Source of the DNA: Deltaproteobacteria bacterium
GTDB taxonomy: Bacteria; Desulfobacterota; Desulfomonilia; Desulfomonilales; Desulfomonilaceae
Direction: 5' to 3'
NCBI GenBank assembly: GCA_021777225.1
Contig: JAJYDQ010000007.1
Span: 1-64,000, forward strand
Length of the DNA stretch: 64,000 bases
Below, piece after piece: positions 9,870-18,982 of the stretch (its first letter is position 1; every line of letters starts with the position of its first letter). Both the position numbers and the translations under genes were made by a program. Below the pieces are notes generated by a model. It had not been told where the DNA came from, ran no database searches, and saw only the letters and a list, made by a program, of their open reading frames with translations.

Positions 9870-12050
9870 CTAGTCTTTGACCGGTAAATCATGAGGCCGC
9901 TCTTGACCATTCGAACTCAAGGGCGGCTTTAGACACAACGGTGTTTTTTTGTATGGGCCAGGTTTGCTCCAGACCGGATCATCATACCTATCATGACATG
10001 GGAGACATGGAGCAATCTCAATTATCCGAAGAATTTCTTCTTTGTTGAATCCTCTGCTAAGCTTATGAGATGAACCTTGCATCTCTGTTCCGTTCTCGTC
10101 AACTATGGCGTCCAGAGGGAATTTAATCCGTAAGCCGCTGCCTAAAGAATCATAGATAGGAGAAACCGAGACGGTCCTTTTTCCAGGATCCCAGGAGATA
10201 TTTCCTTCGCCAAGGCCTATAGGCTTTGAATCGAGGTGACAGTCAACGCAACGAAGGACTTCTTTCCGTGTGGTGTGAGGATGAGTTGGACCTATGGCCA
10301 CTGAGTTCATGCCGTTTCTCAATGGCATTATCCTGGAATCATAGGGTTTTATAACATTACCCTTTTGGTCTACTACTGTATTCCAAACCTGACAGCCCGG
10401 TACCAGAACGCCGACACGGCCCCTTGAATTTATTCCCAGGATATTTTTCTCGAACCTAAAAAATGATCTGCCTTCAGCCCACGCCCCTTCACTGGTTTTA
10501 CCGGTAAGATGATCCCTGCCTTCCACGCCGAGGTTCAAAATCTGATGACATCCGTAGCACTGCGGGCTCCACGCGCTGTGGCAAGCGTCACACTCTAGGC
10601 GTTCATGACCCTTGATGTTGTGGCCGTATTTATCGCCGGTAATGACTTTGATAGGGCTTTCTTTCCCCGTAAGCTTGCTGGTTAGAACAAACCCTTTCCC
10701 GGTCTTCCTGATGTGAGGTAATGGTCTTCCCCTGGATGTCCGCAGAATTTGGACGTCTCCCGAAATCTTGATAAATCTGGAACTACGAATAAGGGCCACT
10801 GTAAGTGGATCATCCATATCAACAGTAGTAGAAACCGGGGGTTTATCATATCCTCCGTGGCAGTCTTCACACCTGATCTCAATCTGATCTTTCATCCGGC
10901 CATATATTTTCCCGTCTCCCATGGTTTCCTGAGCCGTATGGCAATCCACGCAACCCATTTTTTTCTCAAAGTGAATGTCCGGGACCAGATTAAGTACGAA
11001 TCGATCGTCACTCAATGTGCTGTTGTTATAAAAACCATTCATGAATGGTGTGCCGTACTGCTCACTTTCCATTTCTCCATGATAATTAAGACCTGTGCGC
11101 GCACTGCGATTGTGACACGCCCGACATCTTTCATCAGGAATTTTCGTGTTTATCGAGTGATATGCGGCGTGACCCGTTTCGTACCTGTTTACCGTAGGAT
11201 CACCGCCATGGTAACGCCCTGTATGGTCGTAAATTGCGTGACATGCAGAGCAACCATCCAAGCGTCCCATTTTTTCTTCAGGTAGTTTGCCCCAAAGGTG
11301 GCATGTGGAGCAAAATTTCCGGAAATGGCTCTCAGGGAGTTGAACAGCTCCGTTCTTCGTGAAATCCGGTCCTATTTCTTGAAGTTCATTTTTACCGTCA
11401 GAGATGGACTTGATAGCGTAACGATGCTCACCAAGGTTGGTTACGCCCCATTGAAACCTCAATATTCCGATGATACCCGCATTGGTGGCCATGATGGAAC
11501 GCGGTGTATTACGAACCCGGTCCAAGATTGGAGACAGCTTGTCCGCATGGCACATCCCGGGGCCTAATACCCCGGAGCCGCAGCTATGGGGCGCCAGGTC
11601 AAGACGTGCAGGGTTGGCTCCACCGATTAGGCCACGATGAGCGCCCTTAACGGTTAGGTCCGACCCAACCCCTCCATGGCATATTACACATCCAAAAACT
11701 GAGTTTGGATGAGACTCGGATGTGTCTTCAATCCCGAAATGACATGTCAGGCAGAATTCGGATGAAACCTTGCCGCTAAAGGGGCTTGTTTCGATTACGC
11801 GAGGCTTGAGATTTTTAAGTTCCACGATCCTGGTTTTGAACGCTCTTTGCCTTTCAACGGCTGGCTCACTGGCAAGCTCCTCCTCCAGAAGCGATATAGC
11901 AAGAGAAATACCCTTTAGCTGGTATTTCTTCCACTCAGGATTACGCTGACGGTACGAGGTTATAAGCAACGCCGAAACAAAAATTAGAAAGCATCCCAAT
12001 AAGGCGCCAACCAAAATTCCTGATTGCGCCTTCAATTCAGGTATCCCCAT
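9870..12050 (-). CDS. Membrane-anchored multihaem cytochrome c (11 CXXCH plus one CX9CH)
   Basis: The 726-residue product has one N-terminal membrane helix (about residues 10-32), then a periplasmic domain with eleven CXXCH haem motifs and one atypical CX9CH (C157...C167-H168; codons at 11547-11582). The reading frame is open to 12227, but ATG 12050 fits better: it overlaps the upstream gene's stop by 19 bases, and the extra 59 residues look unrelated to the family. It is last in the operon that carries hoxEFUYH, a SUMF1-fold protein and a subunit-IV-like quinone protein. A role passing electrons between the quinone pool and periplasmic partners is inferred; substrate and direction are unknown. 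Its stop codon shares the palindrome CTAGTATACTAG with the eno stop. Confidence 0.88.
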   Translation of the reverse strand: MGIPELKAQSGILVGALLGCFLIFVSALLITSYRQRNPEWKKYQLKGISLAISLLEEELASEPAVERQRAFKTRIVELKNLKPRVIETSPFSGKVSSEFCLTCHFGIEDTSESHPNSVFGCVICHGGVGSDLTVKGAHRGLIGGANPARLDLAPHSCGSGVLGPGMCHADKLSPILDRVRNTPRSIMATNAGIIGILRFQWGVTNLGEHRYAIKSISDGKNELQEIGPDFTKNGAVQLPESHFRKFCSTCHLWGKLPEEKMGRLDGCSACHAIYDHTGRYHGGDPTVNRYETGHAAYHSINTKIPDERCRACHNRSARTGLNYHGEMESEQYGTPFMNGFYNNSTLSDDRFVLNLVPDIHFEKKMGCVDCHTAQETMGDGKIYGRMKDQIEIRCEDCHGGYDKPPVSTTVDMDDPLTVALIRSSRFIKISGDVQILRTSRGRPLPHIRKTGKGFVLTSKLTGKESPIKVITGDKYGHNIKGHERLECDACHSAWSPQCYGCHQILNLGVEGRDHLTGKTSEGAWAEGRSFFRFEKNILGINSRGRVGVLVPGCQVWNTVVDQKGNVIKPYDSRIMPLRNGMNSVAIGPTHPHTTRKEVLRCVDCHLDSKPIGLGEGNISWDPGKRTVSVSPIYDSLGSGLRIKFPLDAIVDENGTEMQGSSHKLSRGFNKEEILRIIEIAPCLPCHDRYDDPVWSKPGPYKKTPLCLKPPLSSNGQERPHDLPVKD
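9896..9930 (+). terminator. Terminator of eno, embedded in the convergent cytochrome gene
   Basis: GCCGCTCTTGA (9896-9906) pairs with TCAAGGGCGGC (9917-9927) with one G-T wobble and a 10-base loop, followed by TTTAG. A second small ACAC/GTGT hairpin and a run of seven T follow at about 9931-9950. It lies 30 bases past the eno stop and inside the 3' coding end of the cytochrome gene. Confidence 0.6.
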
Positions 12051-12394
12051 AGAGTCAGGACTGCACCGACAATAAGAATTCCGAAGAAAATGATCAAACC
12101 AAGCCTTCTTTGCCGTGCTAGCATTGGGAGAGCTGCAAGCAGCAATATGGCCATAAAGGGAATAAATATCCCGGCCAGCCATGGGGAGAGGAATCTCAAC
12201 ATCTGTTGAATCCCAACGAAGATCCAAGGCGCCTTGACATTTTCCATAGGTACACCGTTAGGGTCGGCTGGCCCCCCTAATGGGGCATCGAGGAGAGTGG
12301 ATACAAGAATCAGGATCGAACAGGCCGACAACAAGGCTATCAATTCCTTCGTGACCAAATAGGGGACGGTTTTTACCCTGTTAATTTTCGGCAT
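12032..12394 (-). CDS. Cytochrome b6f subunit IV-like / cytochrome b C-terminal domain protein
   Basis: A 120-residue protein with three membrane helices (about 15-35, 68-90, 97-117). Between helices 1 and 2 it has PADPNGVP...KAPWIFVGIQ. This matches the signature of the cytochrome b C-terminal domain (subunit IV), where PEWY or APWY lines the quinol-oxidation site. There are no histidines placed to ligate b haems, and no b6-type partner or Rieske gene is in the window. ATG 12394 is preferred over an in-frame TTG nine bases upstream. The gene overlaps the multihaem cytochrome by 19 bases, so the two are probably translated together as a membrane quinone/cytochrome module. The homology call rests on the motif and topology. 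Confidence 0.7.
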   Translation of the reverse strand: MPKINRVKTVPYLVTKELIALLSACSILILVSTLLDAPLGGPADPNGVPMENVKAPWIFVGIQQMLRFLSPWLAGIFIPFMAILLLAALPMLARQRRLGLIIFFGILIVGAVLTLWGYLN

Positions 12395-12420
12395 GGTCCA
12401 CAAATCGGATTGGGAAAAGC

Positions 12421-13413
12421 CTAATCCTTGACGATTCTAAATCCAACTGTCTGATAGTACCCGCGAGGAACGGCCTTATGAATATTCTGAATTCTTTTCG
12501 ATGAGATGGTTGAGGCCCACGATCCCCCCCTTATTACCTTCTCCTGCCCCAGTGACGGCCCAAGAGGATTCTGCGAAGGGCTCAACGCGTAATAATCCCT
12601 ACTGTACCAATCCGAGCACCATTCCCAAACATTGCCCGCCATGCCCGTTATCCCAAAGGCCCCAGCTTCCGCGGTATAAACCGGAGATGATTGTTCCTCC
12701 ATCGTCAGGCTGATGTTGTCGAGTGGGGGATTTATGGTCGTGTACAACGCCGCCTTTTCCCATTCCGCCGACGTTGGCAATCGTCCACCAGCCCATTGAG
12801 CATAATCCGCAGCGCCATGCCAGGAAACATTAGTTACCGGTCTATCAGCATATCCGGGCTTGGGTTGAAAAGCCCCATTTACTCTTAAAATAGGCGAAGA
12901 CGGATCGTCCGTCCTCACACTAGGCAAACCATCACTCGAAATCTCACCCTGCTTGTTGAGAAACTTGCAGAATTCCGCATTTGTAACTTCGTACTTCGAT
13001 ATATAGAAATCTCCGAGATAAACTTTGTGTAATGGCCTTTCATCCGGTCGGCCGGAACCGTCCTGACTCCCCATTTCAAAAGGACCGGCTGGGATAAGTA
13101 TCATGCCTAGATATTTACCGGAACTTTCTGAAAGATTGCCAACATCGTGAGACAAATGAATCTGTTTTTGATCATCCTTTTTGATGGGAAGAGGTGGGAG
13201 TGGGATAGCTGGTCCAAATGGACAACCAGGGAGTAATGGGCATGAATATTCATCGGACTGGTATTTCGGAGCAATCAACAGAGAATTTGAACCGTAGAAA
13301 TCCTGTAGATTCGTTACGGTATCATTATGGCTGTTTTGCCCCGCCATAATGGGGAAACTTTGTGCGCAAAAGGACACAAGAACTATTGTAACTATGACTA
13401 CGTTGATTTTCAT
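12421..13413 (-). CDS. Secreted SUMF1/formylglycine-generating-enzyme-fold protein lacking the catalytic cysteines
   Basis: A 330-residue protein with a signal peptide (about 1-24), a low-complexity proline-rich stretch (about 60-80) and a SUMF1 (FGE-sulfatase) domain from about residue 100. Family landmarks are present: IPAGPFEMGS, DERP, EVTNAEF, RLPTSAEWEKAA, NVWEW and RGGSW. The C-terminal region, where true formylglycine-generating enzymes carry two active-site cysteines, reads ASTISSKRIQ with none, so it is unlikely to oxidise sulfatases. It sits between hoxH (32 bases upstream) and the subunit-IV-like gene (27 bases downstream), which suggests a structural or assembly role for the periplasmic cytochrome module. 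That role is inferred. Confidence 0.85.
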   Translation of the reverse strand: MKINVVIVTIVLVSFCAQSFPIMAGQNSHNDTVTNLQDFYGSNSLLIAPKYQSDEYSCPLLPGCPFGPAIPLPPLPIKKDDQKQIHLSHDVGNLSESSGKYLGMILIPAGPFEMGSQDGSGRPDERPLHKVYLGDFYISKYEVTNAEFCKFLNKQGEISSDGLPSVRTDDPSSPILRVNGAFQPKPGYADRPVTNVSWHGAADYAQWAGGRLPTSAEWEKAALYTTINPPLDNISLTMEEQSSPVYTAEAGAFGITGMAGNVWEWCSDWYSRDYYALSPSQNPLGPSLGQEKVIRGGSWASTISSKRIQNIHKAVPRGYYQTVGFRIVKD

Positions 13414-13444
13414 GTATTGACTGGTTTATTTGCCTCTCTGTCTT

Positions 13445-14866
13445 TTATGATAGCACACTGTTCAGAAGTGTTCCGTCCGGACTAACAAGGTCCACACGCT
13501 GGTTCTGGGCCCCTATTGTATGAGTAGAACAACTCAAGCACGGGTCGAATGCTCTGATCAAGGCTTCAATTTTGTTTAGGGCCTCTTCTGTGATTTCGCC
13601 GCTCTTGATGAAACGCCTTGCGACTTGGAGTATACCCCTGTTCATCGCCAAGTTGTTGTTCCCGGTAGCCACGATCATGTTGGCCCAAGTAATCAAACCC
13701 TCTTCATCAACTCTGTAGTGATGTATCAGTAAACCCCTCGGGGCTTCAACAACACCCACTCCTTCAAATTCGTTGTTCCGCGCGATTGATCGCACATGAG
13801 GACTCAGGATCTCAGGGTCATTCAGTAGATGTCGCATCAATTCGAGACTGTAAAGGACCTCGATTAATCTAGCGTAATGATTGTAGAATGAACTCAGGAC
13901 TGGTCCTCTTTCAAGGCCCTTGAACTCAGCAAGTTCCTGGTCCGCCTGAGCTGTTCCAAAGCCATTGCAAACATTCAATCGTGCGGCCGGACCGGATTTG
14001 TAAATACCCTCAGGATAACCGAGCGCTTTAAAGTATGGGGATTTAAGGTAAGACCAGTCCTCGGTTTTTTCAGCAATATATTCACTATATCTTTCTGGAT
14101 CGACCCCATCATGGATGGTGGCCCCTTTGGAATCTATAAAACGTAGTTCCCCTTCAACATGTTCAAGGTTTCCTTCTGAATTGACCAGACCTGCGAACAA
14201 TGTCGGAAAATTGGCGAATGTCCGGATTTCTTCCCGATAATTCTCTAGTGAACTCTTGAACCAGTCCAACGTTCTGTGGATGATCGCATAACCTTCCGGG
14301 AGGAGGGAAATCATAAAGTCCCGATTCTTTTCCAATAGTGGTTTATTGACACCACCAGGCACAACCCATGCTGGGTGAATGCGCTTGCCCGCACAGCATT
14401 CGACAATTTGCTGCCCAATCTTACGTAAATTAATCCCATCCATTGCTAACGAAGGGTAGGTCTTAATCAGACCCAAAATATTGCGTTCTGAAGGGGCTGC
14501 GTCAAACCCAAGGACCAGATCGGGAGCAGACAAATGAAAAAAACTCAAAGCATGAGATTGAATATACGTCCCACAATTTAGCAAACGACGGAGCTTTCGA
14601 CCCGGATCAGGGACCCTCACGCCAAGGATTGAGTCACAGGCTTTTGCGGAAGCAATCGAGTGGCTTACAGGACAGATTCCGCAGATTCGTTCCACGAGTG
14701 ATGGCATCTCATAAAACGGACGACCTTCACAGAATTTTTCAAATCCTCGAAACTGGGTCACATGGAATTTAGCGTCTGATATTGACCCTGAATCATCAAG
14801 AACTAACGTAATCTTCCCGTGGCCTTCTATTCGGGTGATTGGTTTAATCTGTATAGTTTGGGTCAT
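13445..14866 (-). CDS. hoxH: NAD-linked [NiFe] hydrogenase large subunit
   Basis: A 473-residue catalytic subunit. The N-terminal Ni-binding motif RICGICPVSH has C62 and C65. The C-terminal motif DPCLSCSTH has C443 and C446 and ends at H449, followed by a 24-residue tail that a HoxW-type endopeptidase would be expected to remove during maturation. Together with HoxY it splits or forms H2; with HoxEFU, electrons go to or from NAD(P). No maturation protease or hyp genes are in the window. The gene lies 21 bases after hoxY with a GGAGCG site before its ATG. The group 3d assignment follows from the gene set. Confidence 0.95.
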   Translation of the reverse strand: MTQTIQIKPITRIEGHGKITLVLDDSGSISDAKFHVTQFRGFEKFCEGRPFYEMPSLVERICGICPVSHSIASAKACDSILGVRVPDPGRKLRRLLNCGTYIQSHALSFFHLSAPDLVLGFDAAPSERNILGLIKTYPSLAMDGINLRKIGQQIVECCAGKRIHPAWVVPGGVNKPLLEKNRDFMISLLPEGYAIIHRTLDWFKSSLENYREEIRTFANFPTLFAGLVNSEGNLEHVEGELRFIDSKGATIHDGVDPERYSEYIAEKTEDWSYLKSPYFKALGYPEGIYKSGPAARLNVCNGFGTAQADQELAEFKGLERGPVLSSFYNHYARLIEVLYSLELMRHLLNDPEILSPHVRSIARNNEFEGVGVVEAPRGLLIHHYRVDEEGLITWANMIVATGNNNLAMNRGILQVARRFIKSGEITEEALNKIEALIRAFDPCLSCSTHTIGAQNQRVDLVSPDGTLLNSVLS

Positions 14867-14887
14867 GTGCTGATCGCTCCGGGAGAT

Positions 14888-15421
14888 TCAGGCTCCAAAA
14901 TGTGTTTTTCCGCCAATAACTGGGGGTCGTCCATCGATAAAATCGTTCAGGGTTGACAAAATCACCCCGGCCGGTGGTGGGCATCCTGGAAGAAACAGGT
15001 CCACTGCAACGTATTCATGCACAGGTCTGCAATATTCGATAAGTTTTGGAACAGAACCAGATGGCAAGATTTGTCCGGAGGCTGAATTCTCAATATAGGA
15101 GCGAGAGAGAGTTTCCATTACGCCAAACTGGTTACGCATACCAGGGACGTTTGCGGTGACAGCGCAATCTCCGAAAGAAATGAGGACTTTGCTTCTCGAT
15201 CGCAACGTCTGTAATTCTTCTCTGTCAGCTTCCGAGCTGACTGCGCCTTCAACGAGAGCCAAGTCTATATTCTCAGGGATTGTCTTGAAGTCAACTAACG
15301 GGCTATAGACAAGATCAATCCTGTCAAATAGTTCTATAATGTTTTCGTCAATATCGAGAAAAGACATGTGGCAGCCGGAACAACCATCCAGCCACGTTGT
15401 GGCTACTCTTATGCGAGTCAT
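14888..15421 (-). CDS. hoxY: NAD-linked [NiFe] hydrogenase small subunit
   Basis: A 177-residue small subunit without a Tat signal or C-terminal anchor, as expected for the cytoplasmic group 3 enzymes. Ligands of the proximal [4Fe-4S] cluster are visible in [15 protein letters not shown] and LPGCPP. It overlaps hoxU by four bases (ATGA) and is followed by hoxH, which is the canonical hoxUYH order. Confidence 0.94.
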   Translation of the reverse strand: MTRIRVATTWLDGCSGCHMSFLDIDENIIELFDRIDLVYSPLVDFKTIPENIDLALVEGAVSSEADREELQTLRSRSKVLISFGDCAVTANVPGMRNQFGVMETLSRSYIENSASGQILPSGSVPKLIEYCRPVHEYVAVDLFLPGCPPPAGVILSTLNDFIDGRPPVIGGKTHFGA

Positions 15422-16182
15422 CTGCTTTCATCTCCTCGCATCAACTTCAAATATGGCAGGAACTGCCTCCTTTTTGTCATTTCCGCCACGGACTTACCCT
15501 TTTCTGAAAGGGCCCCGGTAGGACAAACCTGAACGCATTTCCCGCAGCCTGTGCAGGTGCTTGATTCTCCCCATGGCTGATTAAGGTCTGATATTACCTT
15601 CGAAAGGTAACCACGACCCATGACATCCCATGTATGAGCGCCCTCTATTTCTTCGCAAACACGTATACATCGCTGACATAGCACACACCGGTTGTGGTCC
15701 ACCGAGAATCTTTCGTGCGAAGCGTCTACGGCGTGTCGAGTGTGCAAATAATCATAATGTACATGGGTCATGCCAAGCTCGGTGGTTAGAGCTTGTAGAT
15801 CACAATGTCCGTTCGAAACACAAACGGAGCATATGTGATTGCGTTCAGTAAAGAGCAGTTCCAGAATTTTCCTTCGATAGTTCTTTACCCGGTCCGAGTT
15901 TGTTGTGACTTCCATGTCCTGCCTGGGGAGAGTCACGCAAGAAGGACTCAGTTTTGGGGACCCTTTGATTTCTACTATACAAAGTCTGCAAGCCCCTCGT
16001 TCAGACAGCCCGTCCATATGGCACAGCGTCGGAATTGAGATCCCATTTTCTCGAGCGACAGATAATATTGTCTCGTCCTCTCGAGCGCTCAACACCTGCC
16101 CATTTATGGAGAACGTCAGGGTCCTGACTGGCTGAACATCGGCTCGATCCGATATTCTCTGTAAAAAAGCAGGGTATCTCAT
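15418..16182 (-). CDS. hoxU: Hydrogenase diaphorase Fe-S subunit HoxU
   Basis: A 254-residue NuoG-N-terminal-like subunit that wires the diaphorase to the hydrogenase. It has an N-terminal plant-type [2Fe-2S] domain (GACRLC, with flanking cysteines), a [12 protein letters not shown] segment for the NuoG-like cluster, and two [4Fe-4S] motifs ([11 protein letters not shown] and [11 protein letters not shown]). ATG 16182 is preferred over 16227: it has GGAGG seven bases upstream and overlaps the hoxF stop as ATGA. Confidence 0.93.
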   Translation of the reverse strand: MRYPAFLQRISDRADVQPVRTLTFSINGQVLSAREDETILSVARENGISIPTLCHMDGLSERGACRLCIVEIKGSPKLSPSCVTLPRQDMEVTTNSDRVKNYRRKILELLFTERNHICSVCVSNGHCDLQALTTELGMTHVHYDYLHTRHAVDASHERFSVDHNRCVLCQRCIRVCEEIEGAHTWDVMGRGYLSKVISDLNQPWGESSTCTGCGKCVQVCPTGALSEKGKSVAEMTKRRQFLPYLKLMRGDESR

Positions 16183-17825
16183 TGTGATTCCTCCGTAGGT
16201 TTCATGTGACATGTCCCGGCTGGGCAAACCCTATCTTCAATGTGCGCTCTGTATTCATCCGTAAAGTAACGCATAGTGCTCAAAACCGGGTTCGGCGCAG
16301 TCTGCCCCAATCCACAAAGGCTTGTGTTCTTCACTAGATCGCAAAGTTCTTCAAGCATTTCCATATCGCTAGGTTTACCACCGCCTTCGGTTATTCTTTT
16401 CAATAGGTTATGGATTTGAACAGTACCGACTCGACAAGGAACACATTTGCCACAAGATTCGCTCATACAGAATTCTATGAAGAATTTCGCCACATCGACC
16501 ATGCAGGAAGAGTCATCCATAACGATGAGACCTCCGGACCCCATGATCGCGCCAACTTGAGCTAGAGATTCATAATCCATGCTCATGTCAAGAAACTGCG
16601 CTGGGATACACCCGCCAGAAGGTCCACCAGTGAGAATTGCTTTGAACTTGCCATCACCTATGATACCACCACCGATATCAAGAACGATTTCCCGCAATGT
16701 AGTTCCCATTGGGGCTTCGATTAAACCTGTGTTGTTGACCCTGCCGGCAAGAGCGAACACTTTGGTCCCCTTGCTCTTTTCAGTGCCTATTGAAGCGAAC
16801 CAGACGCCACCTTTACGAATGATTGGGGGAACATTCGCGAAAGTTTCAACATTGTTAATCAAAGTGGGATAACCCCATAGCCCTAACTCCGATGGAAACG
16901 GCGGTCTTGGTCTCGGACTGCCTCTACGACCCTCTATGGACGCTATAAGGGCCGTTTCCTCACCACAAACAAAGGCTCCCGCTCCCAAACGGACGGTAAC
17001 GTCAAAACTGAAAGTCGTATTGAATATATTCCGGCCAAGGACACCAAGTCTCTCGGCTCTTGCAATGGCTGTCCTTATACGTTTTACCGCCAGCGGATAC
17101 TCTGACCGCACATAGATAAACCCATAATTGGCGCCAACGGCCAAGCCAGCAATTGCCATCCCCTCAAGAACACGGTGAGGATCGCTCTCGAGGACGCTCC
17201 TGTCCATAAATGCGCCCGGGTCTCCTTCGTCCGCGTTGCATATAACAAATTTGACATTACTTTTGGCTTTTGAAACCGCCGTCCATTTGAGCCCTGTAGG
17301 GAAACCGGCCCCACCTCGACCTCTAAGTCCACTTTTAGTGATCTGTTCAATGACACCAGCAGGAGTCATCGTCCTTAAAGCATTGTAAAGCGCCTCATAT
17401 CCCCCCTCTGCAATGTAGTCCTCAATGCTCTCGGGATCTACGCGACCACAATTCTCGAGTACAATCTTCCTCTGTCGAGCAAAGAACGGTAGGTGCGCCG
17501 AGCAGTCAAGACGGTTTACCGGCGACCCTCCCAGCGCCTCAACAATATCCGACGCGTCTGATACGGACACGCACTGGTATAAGAGGCCATCAGGCTCAAT
17601 AGCGACCATAGGCCCCGCAGTGCAGAGGCCAAGACATCCCACTCCTTTGACTAAAGCCCAACTTTCAAGGCCTCGTCTGGCGACTTCCTTTTCTAATGAT
17701 TCTTTTACAAGTCCGCTTTGGGAAGAAAGACACCCTGCGGCCACACAAACATGGATTCGGTATTTGAAACCCTCCTGTTTTTCCTTTTCAATTTTCCCAA
17801 TGTCCTGTAGCTCTTCAATCGTCAT
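16179..17825 (-). CDS. hoxF: Hydrogenase diaphorase subunit HoxF (NuoF-like, NAD and FMN binding)
   Basis: A 548-residue NuoF-type subunit. Residues about 20-110 are a thioredoxin-like [2Fe-2S] domain (CVAAGC and GCLGLC). The Rossmann-like core starts near residue 165 with [13 protein letters not shown] for FMN/NADH. The [4Fe-4S] ligands lie in [13 protein letters not shown] with a further cysteine in TSLCGLG. It oxidises NAD(P)H or reduces NAD(P)+ in exchange with the hydrogenase. It overlaps hoxE by 11 bases and hoxU by 4, so the subunits are translationally coupled. Confidence 0.94.
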   Translation of the reverse strand: MTIEELQDIGKIEKEKQEGFKYRIHVCVAAGCLSSQSGLVKESLEKEVARRGLESWALVKGVGCLGLCTAGPMVAIEPDGLLYQCVSVSDASDIVEALGGSPVNRLDCSAHLPFFARQRKIVLENCGRVDPESIEDYIAEGGYEALYNALRTMTPAGVIEQITKSGLRGRGGAGFPTGLKWTAVSKAKSNVKFVICNADEGDPGAFMDRSVLESDPHRVLEGMAIAGLAVGANYGFIYVRSEYPLAVKRIRTAIARAERLGVLGRNIFNTTFSFDVTVRLGAGAFVCGEETALIASIEGRRGSPRPRPPFPSELGLWGYPTLINNVETFANVPPIIRKGGVWFASIGTEKSKGTKVFALAGRVNNTGLIEAPMGTTLREIVLDIGGGIIGDGKFKAILTGGPSGGCIPAQFLDMSMDYESLAQVGAIMGSGGLIVMDDSSCMVDVAKFFIEFCMSESCGKCVPCRVGTVQIHNLLKRITEGGGKPSDMEMLEELCDLVKNTSLCGLGQTAPNPVLSTMRYFTDEYRAHIEDRVCPAGTCHMKPTEESQ

Positions 17826-18321
17826 GATTCATGAGCCTCCCGACTTTCTCGAGCACTGACGCCGAAGACATTTTACCATGAACTTCTCCGTCAAAAACTA
17901 CTACTGGCGCTAATCCGCAAGACCCCATACAACGAGCGGTCAGAAGTGAGAGTTTTCTGTCCGGCGTGGTTTCTCCCGTTTTTATTCCTGTCTGTTCTTC
18001 CACTGTTTTCAGGATGTTTGAAGACCCGGCTATGTAACAGGCTGTGCCCAAGCATACTACACAGGTATGGTCTCCTGGTGGTTTTAGGGTAAAAAAGTGG
18101 TAAAAGGTAGCAACCCCGAAAACTACGCTCAATGGTAAACGCAGGGATTCCGCCACATATTTCAAGGAATCCGTATCCAAAAAACCAAAAGATTCCTGGA
18201 CAGCATGAAGTGTTTCAATTAAGGCGTCGGGTTGGTGACCATGTAACCGCATTGTACGGTTAACCAATCGCCAGCGCCTGTCTTCATTGGCCCTTATCCG
18301 GTCAACTTCTTTTTCATCCAT
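17815..18321 (-). CDS. hoxE: Hydrogenase diaphorase subunit HoxE (NuoE-like)
   Basis: A 168-residue NuoE/24-kDa-like subunit with one [2Fe-2S] cluster in a thioredoxin fold. The four ligands are in CLGTAC and ARCMGSC. The start at 18321 has GGGAAAG just upstream; an in-frame ATG at 18336 lacks one. It overlaps the end of the methyltransferase gene by 8 bases and opens the hoxEFUYH set. Its presence points to a complete pentameric enzyme rather than the tetrameric HoxFUYH form. Confidence 0.93.
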   Translation of the reverse strand: MDEKEVDRIRANEDRRWRLVNRTMRLHGHQPDALIETLHAVQESFGFLDTDSLKYVAESLRLPLSVVFGVATFYHFFTLKPPGDHTCVVCLGTACYIAGSSNILKTVEEQTGIKTGETTPDRKLSLLTARCMGSCGLAPVVVFDGEVHGKMSSASVLEKVGRLMNHDD

Positions 18322-18871
18322 GTTTCTTTCCCACATACCGGCTTATGTTATTGTGTGGTCCCGTATGCTCCATGTCTAAGAATATTTTAAAGTCCGGGAA
18401 GAACTGTCCGAGACCCCCTGGAGGAACAAGATATTCATTACAAAAGTCGGGTCGCAGAGTCAGGTGATTGTAGTTGTAAGTGGCGTAAATCAAGATACCG
18501 TTTCGTTTTAGGGCCGATTTGATTGGGGCTATCAGGTTGCTGGCAAAGAAGTAAAATACCGTTATTAGGTCATAAAAATTAGCGGGTAGCGGGTTTTGGT
18601 CCAAGCCAACTGCTGCGCATCCAATAGGTAGACCTTCACCGCGGACCCTTATCATAAGGCTTCGTAAAGCGACAAAGCTTATATCCAGGGCATCAACCCA
18701 GTATCCGCGTTGGGCAACAAAAATGGAATTCGCCCCTCTGCCGCACGCTAAGTCCAAAGCCCGCCCTGAAGTCAGTATTTCGCTCCATTCAAGAAGCAAT
18801 TGATCGGGATATGGAGTATCTCCAGACTCCGTAGAGTAACGAGAATTCCACTTTTCCCGATCAGATTTCAA
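18314..18871 (-). CDS. Class I SAM-dependent methyltransferase
   Basis: A 185-residue Rossmann-fold methyltransferase of the TehB/UbiE-like type. Motif I is ALDLACGRGANS near residue 38, followed by an acidic motif II (DALDIS) and a DLITVFYF segment in the motif IV position. The N-terminal REKWNSRY is common in this family. It is the first gene of the hydrogenase operon and overlaps hoxE by 8 bases. Whether it modifies a hydrogenase-related substrate or is only a passenger cannot be told. Confidence 0.82.
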   Translation of the reverse strand: MKSDREKWNSRYSTESGDTPYPDQLLLEWSEILTSGRALDLACGRGANSIFVAQRGYWVDALDISFVALRSLMIRVRGEGLPIGCAAVGLDQNPLPANFYDLITVFYFFASNLIAPIKSALKRNGILIYATYNYNHLTLRPDFCNEYLVPPGGLGQFFPDFKIFLDMEHTGPHNNISRYVGKKHG

Positions 18872-18892
18872 AACTCAACCCTGATTGATAAT

Positions 18893-18903
18893 GCCAAATT
18901 GGC
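18893..18903. promoter_or_regulatory. Short palindrome upstream of the hydrogenase operon
   Basis: GCCAAATTGGC, 22 bases upstream of the methyltransferase start, with a further TTGGC about 16 bases away. It is a possible operator for the operon. The length is modest and no regulator is known, so confidence is low. Confidence 0.25.
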
Positions 18904-18982
18904 GGTCTTGGTTTCTTTTTGGCAAAACTTAGAGTCGCTCAGTTTCCACAAGTGAGTTAAAGGGCTATCAACATGTCAACCA

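Noticed and set aside
10749-11285. 178-codon open frame on the plus strand
   Set aside because: It lies opposite the multihaem cytochrome; repeated CXXCH codons on the other strand create it.
12051-12227. Upstream extension of the multihaem cytochrome frame
   Set aside because: The 59 extra residues run through the subunit-IV-like gene in another frame and lack family character; ATG 12050 fits the overlap and the membrane helix.
12421-13413. SUMF1 protein as the maturation enzyme of the sulfatase
   Set aside because: The catalytic cysteines of formylglycine-generating enzymes are missing and the gene is 47 kb from the sulfatase.
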